Shown: one piece after another, positions 8,344 to 15,511 of the stretch
How positions within the stretch are numbered: the stretch's first letter is position 1
Layout of the letters: every line of letters starts with the position of its first letter
NCBI GenBank assembly: GCA_037015955.1
Contig: CP143548.1
Coordinates: 1,916,001 to 1,980,000, forward strand
From: Lachnospiraceae bacterium JLR.KK008
GTDB taxonomy: Bacteria; Bacillota; Clostridia; Lachnospirales; Lachnospiraceae
Direction of reading: 5' to 3'
DNA length: 64,000 bases
Position numbers and translations under genes: made by a program
The notes under the pieces: model-generated
What the model was told of the DNA's origin: nothing
What the model saw: the letters and a program-made list of their open reading frames with translations, nothing else
The model's database searches: none

Positions 8344-8470
8344 CAGCATTGAACAGTAACGCTCGCAGCTTACTTCGGCCTCTTTTACTAATGGTCGTCT
8401 GTCCCTTATGCTTTCCCGAACTATTTTCCCGTAATGAAAGTCCGGCCAGTTTTTGTATCTGCCTTGGTGA
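8344..8470 (-). pseudogene. IS110-family transposase, C-terminal part (split gene)
   Basis: This piece encodes SPRQIQKLAGLSLRENSSGK and then HKGQTTISKRGRSKLRALLF, the Transposase_20 domain of IS110 enzymes, including the ENSSGK serine region thought to be catalytic. It is the missing continuation of the N-terminal part at 15507-16453. Joining the two across one GGTGA core restores ...VKRFESPRQIQKL... in frame. The end of this domain is itself lost at the fusion to istB near 8344. Confidence 0.88.
8466..8470. other. attL core (GGTGA) of the serine-recombinase element
   Basis: GGTGA here is repeated at 15507-15511. The flanking sequence outside both copies is IS110 coding sequence, and deletion between them rebuilds that gene exactly. 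Inside, GGAAGATTGTAGTAAA (8480-8495) mirrors the other end with 14 of 16 matches. Confidence 0.85.
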
Positions 8471-8703
8471 AGCCAATCAGGAAGATTGTAGTAAATCAGA
8501 ACACGCACAACATAATCACTAAGACGCATACCCACACGAACCTCAAAGCTGTGGACTTCGGCTTTTGCACAAAAAGAAAGGACAAGCCTATAGTGCCAGT
8601 ATTCAGAGTAGAAAAAGTTAAAGATTATACAATCATGCCATGTCGAATCCCCCTTGGGCATTCGACTCTCGCGGCAGTCGTCAAGGTCAAGCCAGCTTGA
8701 CTT

Positions 8704-9063
8704 TGACTCGTTGCTCGCGGAAATACCCACTTACGCAACCGCCAGTTATCCCTGCGGGCAAAAGGATTGCTCTGTCAAATGCTCTCATTGCCCCCGGAAT
8801 GTAATTTTACCCTGCAAGGGTTAGCTTATATCAACAAAGAGGGGTTAGACGCTATTACAACGATTATACACGAACTGGAGCAGGCAGGATATATTACCCG
8901 CAACAGAATACGCGATGAAAAGGAACAGCTTCGGGAAATGGAATATACAGTCTATTCTTCTCCAAAACTGAATGTCAGCTATGGCAATAATTCAATCGTG
9001 GAAAACCCTACACCGGAAAATCCAACATTGGATCTTCCAACACAGGGAAAACCAACGCAATAA
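8704..9063 (+). pseudogene. Fragment of replication-initiator-like HTH protein
   Basis: An open frame without a proper start reads HLRNRQLSLRAKGLLCQMLS, then LPPECNFTLQGLAYINKEG and LDAITTIIHELEQAGYI. This is the winged-helix region of RepA-like proteins carried by clostridial integrative elements. The Pro/Thr-rich linker (NPTLDLPTQGKPTQ) that normally leads to the C-terminal domain ends in a stop at 9061-9063. Further in-frame stops with recognisable linker residues (NIDI, NTKE, ITE) follow, which indicates decay. The N-terminus is also missing after a TGA. It is probably non-functional. Confidence 0.7.
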
Positions 9064-9426
9064 AATATAGATATATAAAATACTAAAGAATAAATTACAG
9101 AATGATAAATTATCTATTCCTTTCCTATCCGTTCTTTTGATTTTTAATTAGATTATCCCTATCGCATGAGGGGAATGGAAGGGAAAAGAGGTTGATACAA
9201 CATAGATATTCATTTATGCCTTAATTACCCTTTATCAACGGCAGACAGCCAAGTCAAGGATTTACCGCTTTAGCGGCGTTTACGTCCTTGATTTGGCTGT
9301 TTGGCGTTGATAGTCTGGGAAAAGCATAAAGAAGAATTTGCGGGGCTTGTGTTCCTGCCTGCTGAAGATATGGCGTAATATTTATATTTTCTTTTTGCAA
9401 TTAACCTTAACATTTTAAAAAAACTA
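9064..9426. other. Non-coding stretch with long hairpin
   Basis: This region holds the decayed tail of the replication-initiator gene (to about 9170) and then the long inverted repeat described separately. I see no intact gene. Confidence 0.5.
9246..9299. repeat. Nested 15-bp inverted repeat (possible replication or transfer origin)
   Basis: CAGCCAAGTCAAGGA (9246-9260) pairs with TCCTTGATTTGGCTG (9285-9299) with one mismatch. The loop holds a second stem, CCGCT (9265-9269) and AGCGG (9272-9276). The structure lies just downstream of the replication-initiator remnant. It could be a single- or double-strand origin or an origin of transfer; no T-run follows, so a terminator is less likely. Confidence 0.6.
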
Positions 9427-9455
9427 TTGACAAGCAAAAAAAAAATCCTTATAAT
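9427..9455 (+). promoter_or_regulatory. Consensus promoter for the MATE operon
   Basis: TTGACA (9427-9432) and TATAAT (9450-9455) match consensus fully, with a 17-base A-rich spacer. The predicted start is near 9462, about 45 bases before the attenuator hairpin. Confidence 0.9.
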
Positions 9456-9493
9456 CTTTTTGTAAAATTTTGAGTGGACTTTTCCAGATTGAT

Positions 9494-9598
9494 ATGTCAT
9501 CTTTTTGCCACACAGTTATCAGTTTGATAACTGTGTGGCTTTTTGTTGTTATAATTCGGAAAATGTTTATCAAATTTTGGAGGATATATGATGGCTGA
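9494..9598 (+). CDS. Candidate 34-residue leader peptide
   Basis: An ATG at 9494 opens a 34-codon frame that runs through both arms of the terminator hairpin and stops at TGA 9596-9598, inside the first codons of the MATE gene. It reads MSSFCHTVISLITVW, then a hydrophobic LFVVIIRKM stretch and a basic tail. No strong ribosome-binding site precedes it (only GATT/CCAG sequence). Its position fits ribosome-mediated attenuation, but translation is unproven and the frame could be open by chance. Confidence 0.4.
   Translation: MSSFCHTVISLITVWLFVVIIRKMFIKFWRIYDG
9507..9550 (+). terminator. Leader terminator (attenuator) before the MATE operon
   Basis: GCCACACAGTTATCA (9507-9521) and TGATAACTGTGTGGC (9525-9539) make a perfect 15-bp stem with a 3-base loop, followed by TTTTTGTTGTT. 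It lies between the promoter at 9427-9455 and the MATE start at 9591. Most transcripts should therefore stop here unless an anti-terminator state forms. Confidence 0.85.
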
Positions 9599-10949
9599 AA
9601 ATAAAATGGAAGTTATGCCAGTTGGAAAGCTGATTTTTGAAATGTCATTACCGCCACTATTTTCCATGTTTCTTCAATATTCATACAATTTGTTAGACAG
9701 TGCTTTTGTCGCCCAGTTAAGCGAGAACGCATTAACGGCTGTTTCTCTGTCTTTTCCAATCACAACATTAATGAATGCGGTATCTATTTGGATTGGGGTT
9801 GGTATAAATGTCATAATTGCGGGACATCTTGGAAAACGTGAACAAGAAGAAGCAAATAAAACGGTTACTCTTGGACTGATCCTTTCCTTTTTGGTTGGCA
9901 TTATTTTAAATATAACGGTATTACTAATTATACCCCAATACTTCAAATCGTTTACTGAAAATAACGATATTTATACTTTGTGCATGGAGTATATGGGTGT
10001 TTGTTCTTTCATGCAGATACCAAACATGGTTCATATCGTTATTCAAAAAATGATACAGGCAACCGGGAACATGATTGAACCCATGTTGTTTCAACTGACG
10101 GGTGTTATAACCAATTTCATTTTTGACCCACTTCTTATTTTTGGAATAGGTTTTTTCCCGGCAATGGGTATTAAAGGAGCTGCTACGGCAACAGTTTTGG
10201 GATATTCTGTTTCAATGGTTTTGGCATTTATTATGTTTTTAAAAGCAAAACATAAAATAGCACTTAAAACAGTTGGATTTCGTATTGAATGGAGCATTGT
10301 ACAAAAAATAATTATTTTAGGGCTGCCTTCTTTTATTATGAATGCCCTAAACGCTTTTACCGTAACGATTGTAAATCTGTTTTTAGTCGCATATTCAGAT
10401 ACGAGCATTGCTTTTTTTGGAGCATATTTTAAAATACAGCAGTTAATTATTATGACTATTAATGGATTAATACAAGGCTGTTTGCCCATTATGCGATTTA
10501 ATTATGGAGCAGGAAATTTAAAAAGGCTTCAATCAGTTTTTCGATACAGTACAATTTTAGTAACTTCTCTAATGATGTTTGGAACATTAATTATCATGCT
10601 GTTTCCGACACAGATTTTGAGTTTGTTTATGGCTTCGGAAAAAATGCGTTCTTATGGGATTATGGCAATGCGGATTATGGCAACAGGTTATTTATTTTGC
10701 GGGCTTTCGACAATGATTTCGACTTATATGCAAGCGATTGAAAGAGTGTTGCCAAGCATTATGATACAAATATTCAGACAGATGTTTTTTTTGATACCTA
10801 TTATGTGGATTTTAGAAAAAGCATTACTAATCATTGGTATTTGGATTGCATTTCCAGTTACTGAATTATTGACGTTTGTTGCAGCAGTCATTCTATTTAT
10901 GAGATTGAAATTTCAAAATAATAATAAAGATATAGTTGGAGGTAAATAA
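9591..10949 (+). CDS. MATE family efflux transporter (first copy)
   Basis: This is a 452-residue, 12-helix multidrug and toxin extrusion protein, which exports drugs in exchange for sodium or protons. The MATE blocks LFSMFLQYSYNLLDSAFVAQ and FIFDPLLIFGIGFFPAMGIK mark the two homologous halves. GGAGG lies seven bases before the ATG at 9591, so this is preferred to the adjacent ATG at 9588. It opens the cargo operon; the GNAT gene starts two bases after its stop codon. The substrate is unknown. Codon use is AT-rich compared with host genes. Confidence 0.93.
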   Translation: MAENKMEVMPVGKLIFEMSLPPLFSMFLQYSYNLLDSAFVAQLSENALTAVSLSFPITTLMNAVSIWIGVGINVIIAGHLGKREQEEANKTVTLGLILSFLVGIILNITVLLIIPQYFKSFTENNDIYTLCMEYMGVCSFMQIPNMVHIVIQKMIQATGNMIEPMLFQLTGVITNFIFDPLLIFGIGFFPAMGIKGAATATVLGYSVSMVLAFIMFLKAKHKIALKTVGFRIEWSIVQKIIILGLPSFIMNALNAFTVTIVNLFLVAYSDTSIAFFGAYFKIQQLIIMTINGLIQGCLPIMRFNYGAGNLKRLQSVFRYSTILVTSLMMFGTLIIMLFPTQILSLFMASEKMRSYGIMAMRIMATGYLFCGLSTMISTYMQAIERVLPSIMIQIFRQMFFLIPIMWILEKALLIIGIWIAFPVTELLTFVAAVILFMRLKFQNNNKDIVGGK

Positions 10950-10951
10950 AA

Positions 10952-11359
10952 ATGTACAAGGAAGATACATCTTTTACAATTAAAACGGGGGGTGAAAATA
11001 TGTCCCCAAAAGAGGTAGTAAATCTTTTAAGGCAAACTGTATGGGCGAAAGACCGAAAAAAAGAGGCTATCATCAAATCATTAAATCATTCAATCTGCTA
11101 CGGTGCATTTACAAAAAACGGACAACAAGTTGGATTTGCCAGAGTGATTACTGATTATGCAACGCATTTTTACATTTGTGATGTAGTTGTAAAAAAAGAA
11201 TTTCGTAATAAAGGTATAGGCAGGCAGCTTCTTAAAACAATTACGGAAAATGAAGATTTAAAACCATTGTTAGGAATGCTGATAACCGAAAATGCAGAAA
11301 AATTTTATGAGCCTTTTGGTTTTACAAAAAATCCTATTTGTTTTATGACAAACAAATAG
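10952..11359 (+). CDS. GNAT family N-acetyltransferase
   Basis: The 135-residue protein has a GNAT fold: VGFARVITDYATHFYICDVV, then the acetyl-CoA binding motif EFRNKGIGRQLL (R-x-x-G-x-G type). It ends with FYEPFGFTKNP, typical of small acetyltransferases related to YjdJ/PaiA-like proteins. The Shine-Dalgarno GGAGG overlaps the end of the first MATE gene. It sits between two efflux pumps, so modification of the same toxic compound is plausible, but the substrate is not known. Confidence 0.88.
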   Translation: MYKEDTSFTIKTGGENMSPKEVVNLLRQTVWAKDRKKEAIIKSLNHSICYGAFTKNGQQVGFARVITDYATHFYICDVVVKKEFRNKGIGRQLLKTITENEDLKPLLGMLITENAEKFYEPFGFTKNPICFMTNK

Positions 11360-11401
11360 ATACACGTTTTTTTATGTTAGCAAATTAAGGGAGGAAATAA
11401 A

Positions 11402-12733
11402 ATGGACGAAAAATTTATGAAAGAAAAACCTGTATTGCCATTAATTTTATCAATGTCACTTCCTATGGTACTCTCAATGTTGGTAAATTCTTTATATAAC
11501 ATTGTAGACAGCTTTTTTGTAGCCCAAATTAGTGAGGACGCTATGACGGCATTGTCATTAGTCTTTCCTGTTCAGAATTTTATCAATGCTGTTGCTATTG
11601 GCTTTGCCATAGGAATTAACGCAGCAATAGCTTTTTATTTGGGTACAGAAGAATATTCAAGGGCAAATATGGCAGCTACACAAGGCATGGTATTTGCTGT
11701 TATACATAGTATCGTTATTACCGTTAGTGTAATTTCTATTATTCCAACTTTTTTAAGAGTATTTACATCATCAGAACCCGTTATTGATTTCGGTATTCGA
11801 TATTCTGTTATAGCCTTTTCTTTTACTTTTATCATTATTTTAGGCGGAACATTTGAAAAAATATTCCAAGCCGTAGGTAATATGAAAGTAACTATGATAA
11901 GTATGATGTGTGGGTGTATCGCAAATATTATCTTAGACCCGGTGCTTATTTTTGGGATTGGTTTTTTCCCCGCAATGGGAATAGAGGGAGCAGCATTGGC
12001 AACCGGCATTGGACAGACAATAACGCTTGCTATCTATTTAGTTATCTACTTTGTGCGCCCTATTCGTATTCGCATTAGCAGACAATTTCTTACTTTTGAT
12101 AAAAAAACAGCTTTCAAACTGTATTTTGTTGGTATACCCGCAACTTTAAATATGGCTTTGCCGTCTGTTTTAATTTCAGCATTAAATTCCATTCTGTCCT
12201 CATATTCAGAGGTATATATTTTAGTTTTAGGAATTTATTATAAATTGCAGACTTTCCTATATCTTCCTGCCAATGGTATCATTCAAGGAATGCGTCCTTT
12301 AATTGGTTATAATTATGGAGCTGGTGAACAAAAGCGTGTTAAGAAAATTTATAATATTGTTCTTTGCATGAGTAGCGTAATCATGGTTTTAGGCACTATT
12401 ATCTGTTTGCTCATTCCCGGTCAACTAATAAACCTGTTTACTCATGTGCCGGAAACAATTCATACTGGGGAAATTGCACTCCGTGTTATTAGCGCAGGCT
12501 TTCTTGTTTCAGCTATTTCAGTAACTTCATCAGGTGCGTTAGAAGGATTAGGAAAGGGTATGCCGTCATTAATTATTTCTCTATGTCGTTATATTATCAT
12601 TATCATTCCGTCCGCATTTTTGTTTAGCAGACTTTTTGGTGCAGTCGGCGTATGGAATGCTTTTTGGGTGGCTGAATTTATTACCGCAATTATTTCATTT
12701 TTTATTTATCACAGAATAATAAAATGTAATTAG
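11402..12733 (+). CDS. MATE family efflux transporter (second copy)
   Basis: This second MATE pump is 443 residues and clearly paralogous to the first: SLYNIVDSFFVAQISEDAMT and ILDPVLIFGIGFFPAMGIEG occupy the same positions. GGGAGG precedes the ATG. It lies 42 bases after the GNAT gene in the same transcript. Two divergent pumps in one operon could widen substrate range or form a pair, though MATE proteins normally act alone. Confidence 0.93.
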   Translation: MDEKFMKEKPVLPLILSMSLPMVLSMLVNSLYNIVDSFFVAQISEDAMTALSLVFPVQNFINAVAIGFAIGINAAIAFYLGTEEYSRANMAATQGMVFAVIHSIVITVSVISIIPTFLRVFTSSEPVIDFGIRYSVIAFSFTFIIILGGTFEKIFQAVGNMKVTMISMMCGCIANIILDPVLIFGIGFFPAMGIEGAALATGIGQTITLAIYLVIYFVRPIRIRISRQFLTFDKKTAFKLYFVGIPATLNMALPSVLISALNSILSSYSEVYILVLGIYYKLQTFLYLPANGIIQGMRPLIGYNYGAGEQKRVKKIYNIVLCMSSVIMVLGTIICLLIPGQLINLFTHVPETIHTGEIALRVISAGFLVSAISVTSSGALEGLGKGMPSLIISLCRYIIIIIPSAFLFSRLFGAVGVWNAFWVAEFITAIISFFIYHRIIKCN

Positions 12734-12763
12734 AAAGACAACCGCATACCGGGAGGTGGTAAC

Positions 12764-13177
12764 GTGGGAAAATTGTTACTACTGACACTTAACGAACAAG
12801 AAGAAAAAATGATTGACAAAATCATAACGGCAATATCTGATTATATACAAATTGAACCTATGGAGATTACGCCCGCTTCCATGTTATCTTTTCCGGGACT
12901 GGAAATAAGGCAGAGCCAACACAGAGTAATTCAAGGCGGGGAAGATGTAAACCTTACCCGCCTTGAATATAATACCCTTGTATTCCTTGCTTCCAATCCC
13001 GGCATTGCATTAACACGGACACAGATATTTGAAGCCGTCTGGAACATGGATAGTGATAGCTGCCATTCAAGCGTTGCTAACGTGATTTACAACCTACGGA
13101 GAAAGATAGAGCCGGACTGCAAAAACCCGACCTATATAAAAACCGTGTTAGGTGTCGGCTATAAATTTGACGGATAA
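12764..13177 (+). CDS. Orphan OmpR-type winged-helix regulator
   Basis: The 137-residue protein has only the Trans_reg_C DNA-binding domain (about residues 45-137): VNLTRLEYNTLVFLASNPG, TRTQIFEAVW, VANVIYNLRRKIEP and YIKTVLGVGYKF. The receiver domain of a normal response regulator is absent; the first 40 residues show no phospho-acceptor site. It starts with GTG after GGGAGGTGGTAAC. Such orphan regulators are common in clostridial integrative elements. It may control the pump operon or the recombinase. Confidence 0.88.
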   Translation: MGKLLLLTLNEQEEKMIDKIITAISDYIQIEPMEITPASMLSFPGLEIRQSQHRVIQGGEDVNLTRLEYNTLVFLASNPGIALTRTQIFEAVWNMDSDSCHSSVANVIYNLRRKIEPDCKNPTYIKTVLGVGYKFDG

Positions 13178-13224
13178 ACGCCGGTAAATGATGATAGATA
13201 CATTGTCATTCCCCGGCGTTTTTT
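13177..13224 (+). terminator. Terminator of the cargo operon
   Basis: AACGCCGG (13177-13184) pairs with CCGGCGTT (13213-13220), followed by TTTT. It overlaps the stop codon of the winged-helix gene and should end the MATE-GNAT-MATE-regulator transcript. The loop is long (28 bases). Confidence 0.7.
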
Positions 13225-13626
13225 CTGCCATTGTGGACGCTTAGAAGCCCGTTTCCGGGCGGCAATGGTTATTTCTTTGTTGCACTACAAAACGCCCCGG
13301 AAATGCCCTTAAAACGCTCTTTGCTCCTGTTCTATGTCTGTATTTGTTTTCCATTTTCGTTTTTCTATAAGGGTTTGGGAAACTTCCCAACAAATAAAAA
13401 TTCTATACATTACTTCTCATAAAGATAGAGAATTTTTCGGGATTGAGTACTCAATCCCTATGCTTGCTATTCCGCTATTCTAAACTTTTTATAAATTTTC
13501 CCGGAAACTTTGCCATTTTTTACCTCCCGTGCGTAGTAAGTAGTAAAGGGGGAGTTTACGCTATTCCTGTATAGTGTACTTGCCGCTTCTCATAAAATTT
13601 AGGGAAACCGTCAAAGGAGAAAGTTT
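13225..13626. other. Non-coding stretch before the recombinase module
   Basis: I see no convincing gene in this region. It contains a perfect 20-base palindrome (13439-13458) and an AGCCCG/CGGGC hairpin near 13246. An open frame at 13231-13422 has no ribosome-binding site and no family resemblance. Confidence 0.5.
13439..13458. promoter_or_regulatory. Perfect 20-bp palindrome, candidate operator
   Basis: GGGATTGAGTACTCAATCCC is a perfect two-fold palindrome in the gap upstream of the small gene and recombinase. It could be an operator for the winged-helix regulator or another dimeric repressor. No T-run follows. Confidence 0.5.
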
Positions 13627-13842
13627 ATGCCAAGACCTAATAACTCTCCTACACCCGATACTCAGATACGAATGGAAAGCCTTTCCAATGAAGAAAAGCA
13701 TTTTATAGAAGAAAGTCTTTCCATAGATAAAATGAGGCTGACCGTTACCAACGTCTACCCCGCCTTTCAGAAAAAATCAGAACAGGAAACCCGACAGGAA
13801 ATCGGGGCAAGGCTCTATCAGATTTTCAAAAAATATGCGTAA
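13627..13842 (+). CDS. Small protein upstream of the recombinase
   Basis: This 71-residue, charged protein (SLSNEEKHFIEESLSIDKMR, then VTNVYPAFQKKS) has AGGAG seven bases before its ATG. It ends 75 bases before the recombinase gene. I do not recognise the family. Its position next to a large serine recombinase makes a recombination directionality factor or other accessory role conceivable; small transposon-encoded proteins occupy similar places in Tn4451-type elements. There is no cysteine or membrane segment. Confidence 0.65.
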   Translation: MPRPNNSPTPDTQIRMESLSNEEKHFIEESLSIDKMRLTVTNVYPAFQKKSEQETRQEIGARLYQIFKKYA

Positions 13843-13917
13843 GCCCTTGCAAAACAGTCATGGAAACGATATGATTGTTTTGTGGATATGCGTCTTACGT
13901 TTTAGGAGGTAGATAGA

Positions 13918-15426
13918 ATGTACGACGCATTATATGCAAGACAGTCAATCGAAAAAAAGGACAGCATATCCGTAGAAAGCCAGCTTGAGTATTGCAGATA
14001 CGAAACCCACGGGGAAGCCTGTATTGAATATACGGACAGAGGTTTTTCGGGCAAAGACACCAACCGTCCCGGCTTTGAAAAAATGATGAATGATATTCGT
14101 GCAGGAAAAATCAAACGGGTTATTGTCTACAAACTCGACCGTATCAGCCGTTCCATTTTGGATTTTGCAAACATGATGGAGATATTTCAAAAGTATCATG
14201 TGGAGTTTGTTTCTTCCACTGAAAAATTTGACACGTCCACACCAATCGGCAGGGCAATGTTAAATATCTGTATCGTGTTCGCCCAACTGGAACGGGAAAC
14301 TATACAAAAGCGGGTAACGGACGCTTATTATGCAAGGTGCAAGCGCGGTTTTTACATGGGCGGGCGTATTCCCTACGGCTACCGTCTGACGAACACGGTC
14401 ATTGACAATATCCGCACGTCCATGTACGAGGAAGTCCAAGAGGAAAGCGAACAGCTAAAGCTGATTTACTCCATGTATGCGGACACGGACAATTCACTTG
14501 GGGATATTGTACGATACTTGAACGAACACCAGATTAAAAATCTGCGCGGCGCAAACTGGAATACCGCCCGTATCAGTGAAATGCTCCGCAATCCCGTGTA
14601 TGTGCAAGCCGATATTGACGTGTACCAGTTTTTCCAAAGTCAAGGTGCAAACATCTATAACCCGGCAAGTGACTTCACGGGTTACAATGCCTGCTATCTC
14701 TACAAAGGTACGGTTTCCACTTCAAGAAAACAGAGCGACCTGTCCGACAAAGAGATTGTGCTTGCGCCGCATAAGGGTTTTATCCCCTCTAAGACATGGT
14801 TAGCCTGCCGTATACGGTGTCTAAATAACCGACAGTCAACAAAGACTTGCAAGCCGAAAAACTCATGGCTTGTTGGTAAGGTAAAATGCGGCAAATGCGG
14901 TTATGCGCTAACAATCCGTAAGGCGAAAACAAAGTGGGGACGCTACTTTGTTTGCAGCCAGTCGGGAAGCCGCGGAAGCAACTGCACCGGGGCAGGCTGT
15001 ACGGTTTATGCAGACGTTTTAGAGGAATATATGCTTGGTGCAATTAAGGATAGACTGTCAGAGTTTCAGAAACTTTCCTGTCTATCTGAAACAGGAGAAG
15101 AACAAAAGCAAATGACGAAAAAAATCCGTCTGACACAGATTGAGGAAGAAATCGAAGAACTTCTCTCCAAAGTGTCCGGGGCAAGCGGCGTTCTGATGAA
15201 ATACATAGATGAAAAAGTATCAGAACTGGACGCAGAGCGGAAAGCCTTGCAGGAAGAAATCGTTACGGCAAATGTCACAGACACAGAGGACAGATTGAAG
15301 CAGATAACCAATCATGTAAAAACATGGGAAACGCTTTCTTTCGAGGACAGACAGGCGGTAGTCGATACGCTTATCAAAGTTATCCGCATTGCAGACGGAA
15401 ACATTGAAATCACTTGGAACATATAA
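13918..15426 (+). CDS. Large serine recombinase (site-specific integrase)
   Basis: This 502-residue enzyme catalyses integration and excision by serine-mediated strand exchange. The catalytic domain has LYARQS with the nucleophile near Ser10, then YTDRGFSGKDTNRPGFEKMM and VYKLDRISRS. The Recombinase domain follows with YARCKRGFYMGGRIPYGYRL. A zinc ribbon (CGKCGYALTIRK, FVCSQSGSRGSNCTG) and a C-terminal coiled coil (about residues 400-470) complete the TnpX/TndX-like layout. AGGAGG precedes the ATG. The gene ends 80 bases from the attR core at 15507, the usual arrangement. Confidence 0.95.
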   Translation: MYDALYARQSIEKKDSISVESQLEYCRYETHGEACIEYTDRGFSGKDTNRPGFEKMMNDIRAGKIKRVIVYKLDRISRSILDFANMMEIFQKYHVEFVSSTEKFDTSTPIGRAMLNICIVFAQLERETIQKRVTDAYYARCKRGFYMGGRIPYGYRLTNTVIDNIRTSMYEEVQEESEQLKLIYSMYADTDNSLGDIVRYLNEHQIKNLRGANWNTARISEMLRNPVYVQADIDVYQFFQSQGANIYNPASDFTGYNACYLYKGTVSTSRKQSDLSDKEIVLAPHKGFIPSKTWLACRIRCLNNRQSTKTCKPKNSWLVGKVKCGKCGYALTIRKAKTKWGRYFVCSQSGSRGSNCTGAGCTVYADVLEEYMLGAIKDRLSEFQKLSCLSETGEEQKQMTKKIRLTQIEEEIEELLSKVSGASGVLMKYIDEKVSELDAERKALQEEIVTANVTDTEDRLKQITNHVKTWETLSFEDRQAVVDTLIKVIRIADGNIEITWNI

Positions 15427-15441
15427 CCATTAGCCATGAAA

Positions 15442-15496
15442 GATTGAAGTACGGCATTTTGAGGGAAATATTTTATGAGATATTTTTACTTCAATC
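15442..15496. repeat. Inverted repeat at the right end of the element
   Basis: GATTGAAGT (15442-15450) and ACTTCAATC (15488-15496) flank a 37-base AT-rich spacer. The outer arm is part of the 16-base TTTACTTCAATCCTCC (15485-15500) that mirrors the left end. This may be a recombinase-binding site or the recombinase gene terminator. Confidence 0.6.
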
Positions 15497-15506
15497 CTCC
15501 CGTTTC

Positions 15507-15511
15507 GGTGA
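15507..15511. other. attR core (GGTGA) of the serine-recombinase element
   Basis: This is the second copy of the core found at 8466-8470. To its right the sequence resumes the IS110 gene (TTCGAAACG...), continuous in frame with the piece left of 8470. Confidence 0.85.

Larger units (their letters stand above)
8471..15511 (+). mobile_element. 7.04-kb large serine recombinase element with MATE efflux cargo
   Basis: The element spans one copy of the GGTGA core plus all sequence between the two cores, 7,041 bp. Contents in order, all plus strand: decayed replication-initiator gene, long hairpin, promoter with attenuator, MATE pump, GNAT acetyltransferase, second MATE pump, winged-helix regulator, small unknown protein, large serine recombinase next to attR. 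No relaxase or conjugation gene is seen, so it is either mobilised in trans or a reduced derivative. The cargo is visibly more AT-rich than the flanking genome. In the reconstructed circular junction the two 16-base arms are centred on the GA of GGTGA, which matches the GA crossover dinucleotide known for TnpX/TndX-type recombinases. Confidence 0.9.

Noticed and set aside
8434-8700. 88-codon plus-strand frame at the left end of the element
   Set aside because: It starts outside the element in IS110 sequence and has no ribosome-binding site or family match.
8230-8730. 166-codon minus-strand frame across the left attachment site
   Set aside because: It crosses IS110 and element sequence in the wrong frame; the IS110 and IstB frames explain the region.
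13231-13422. 63-codon frame after the cargo terminator
   Set aside because: No ribosome-binding site, low-complexity aromatic sequence and no family resemblance.
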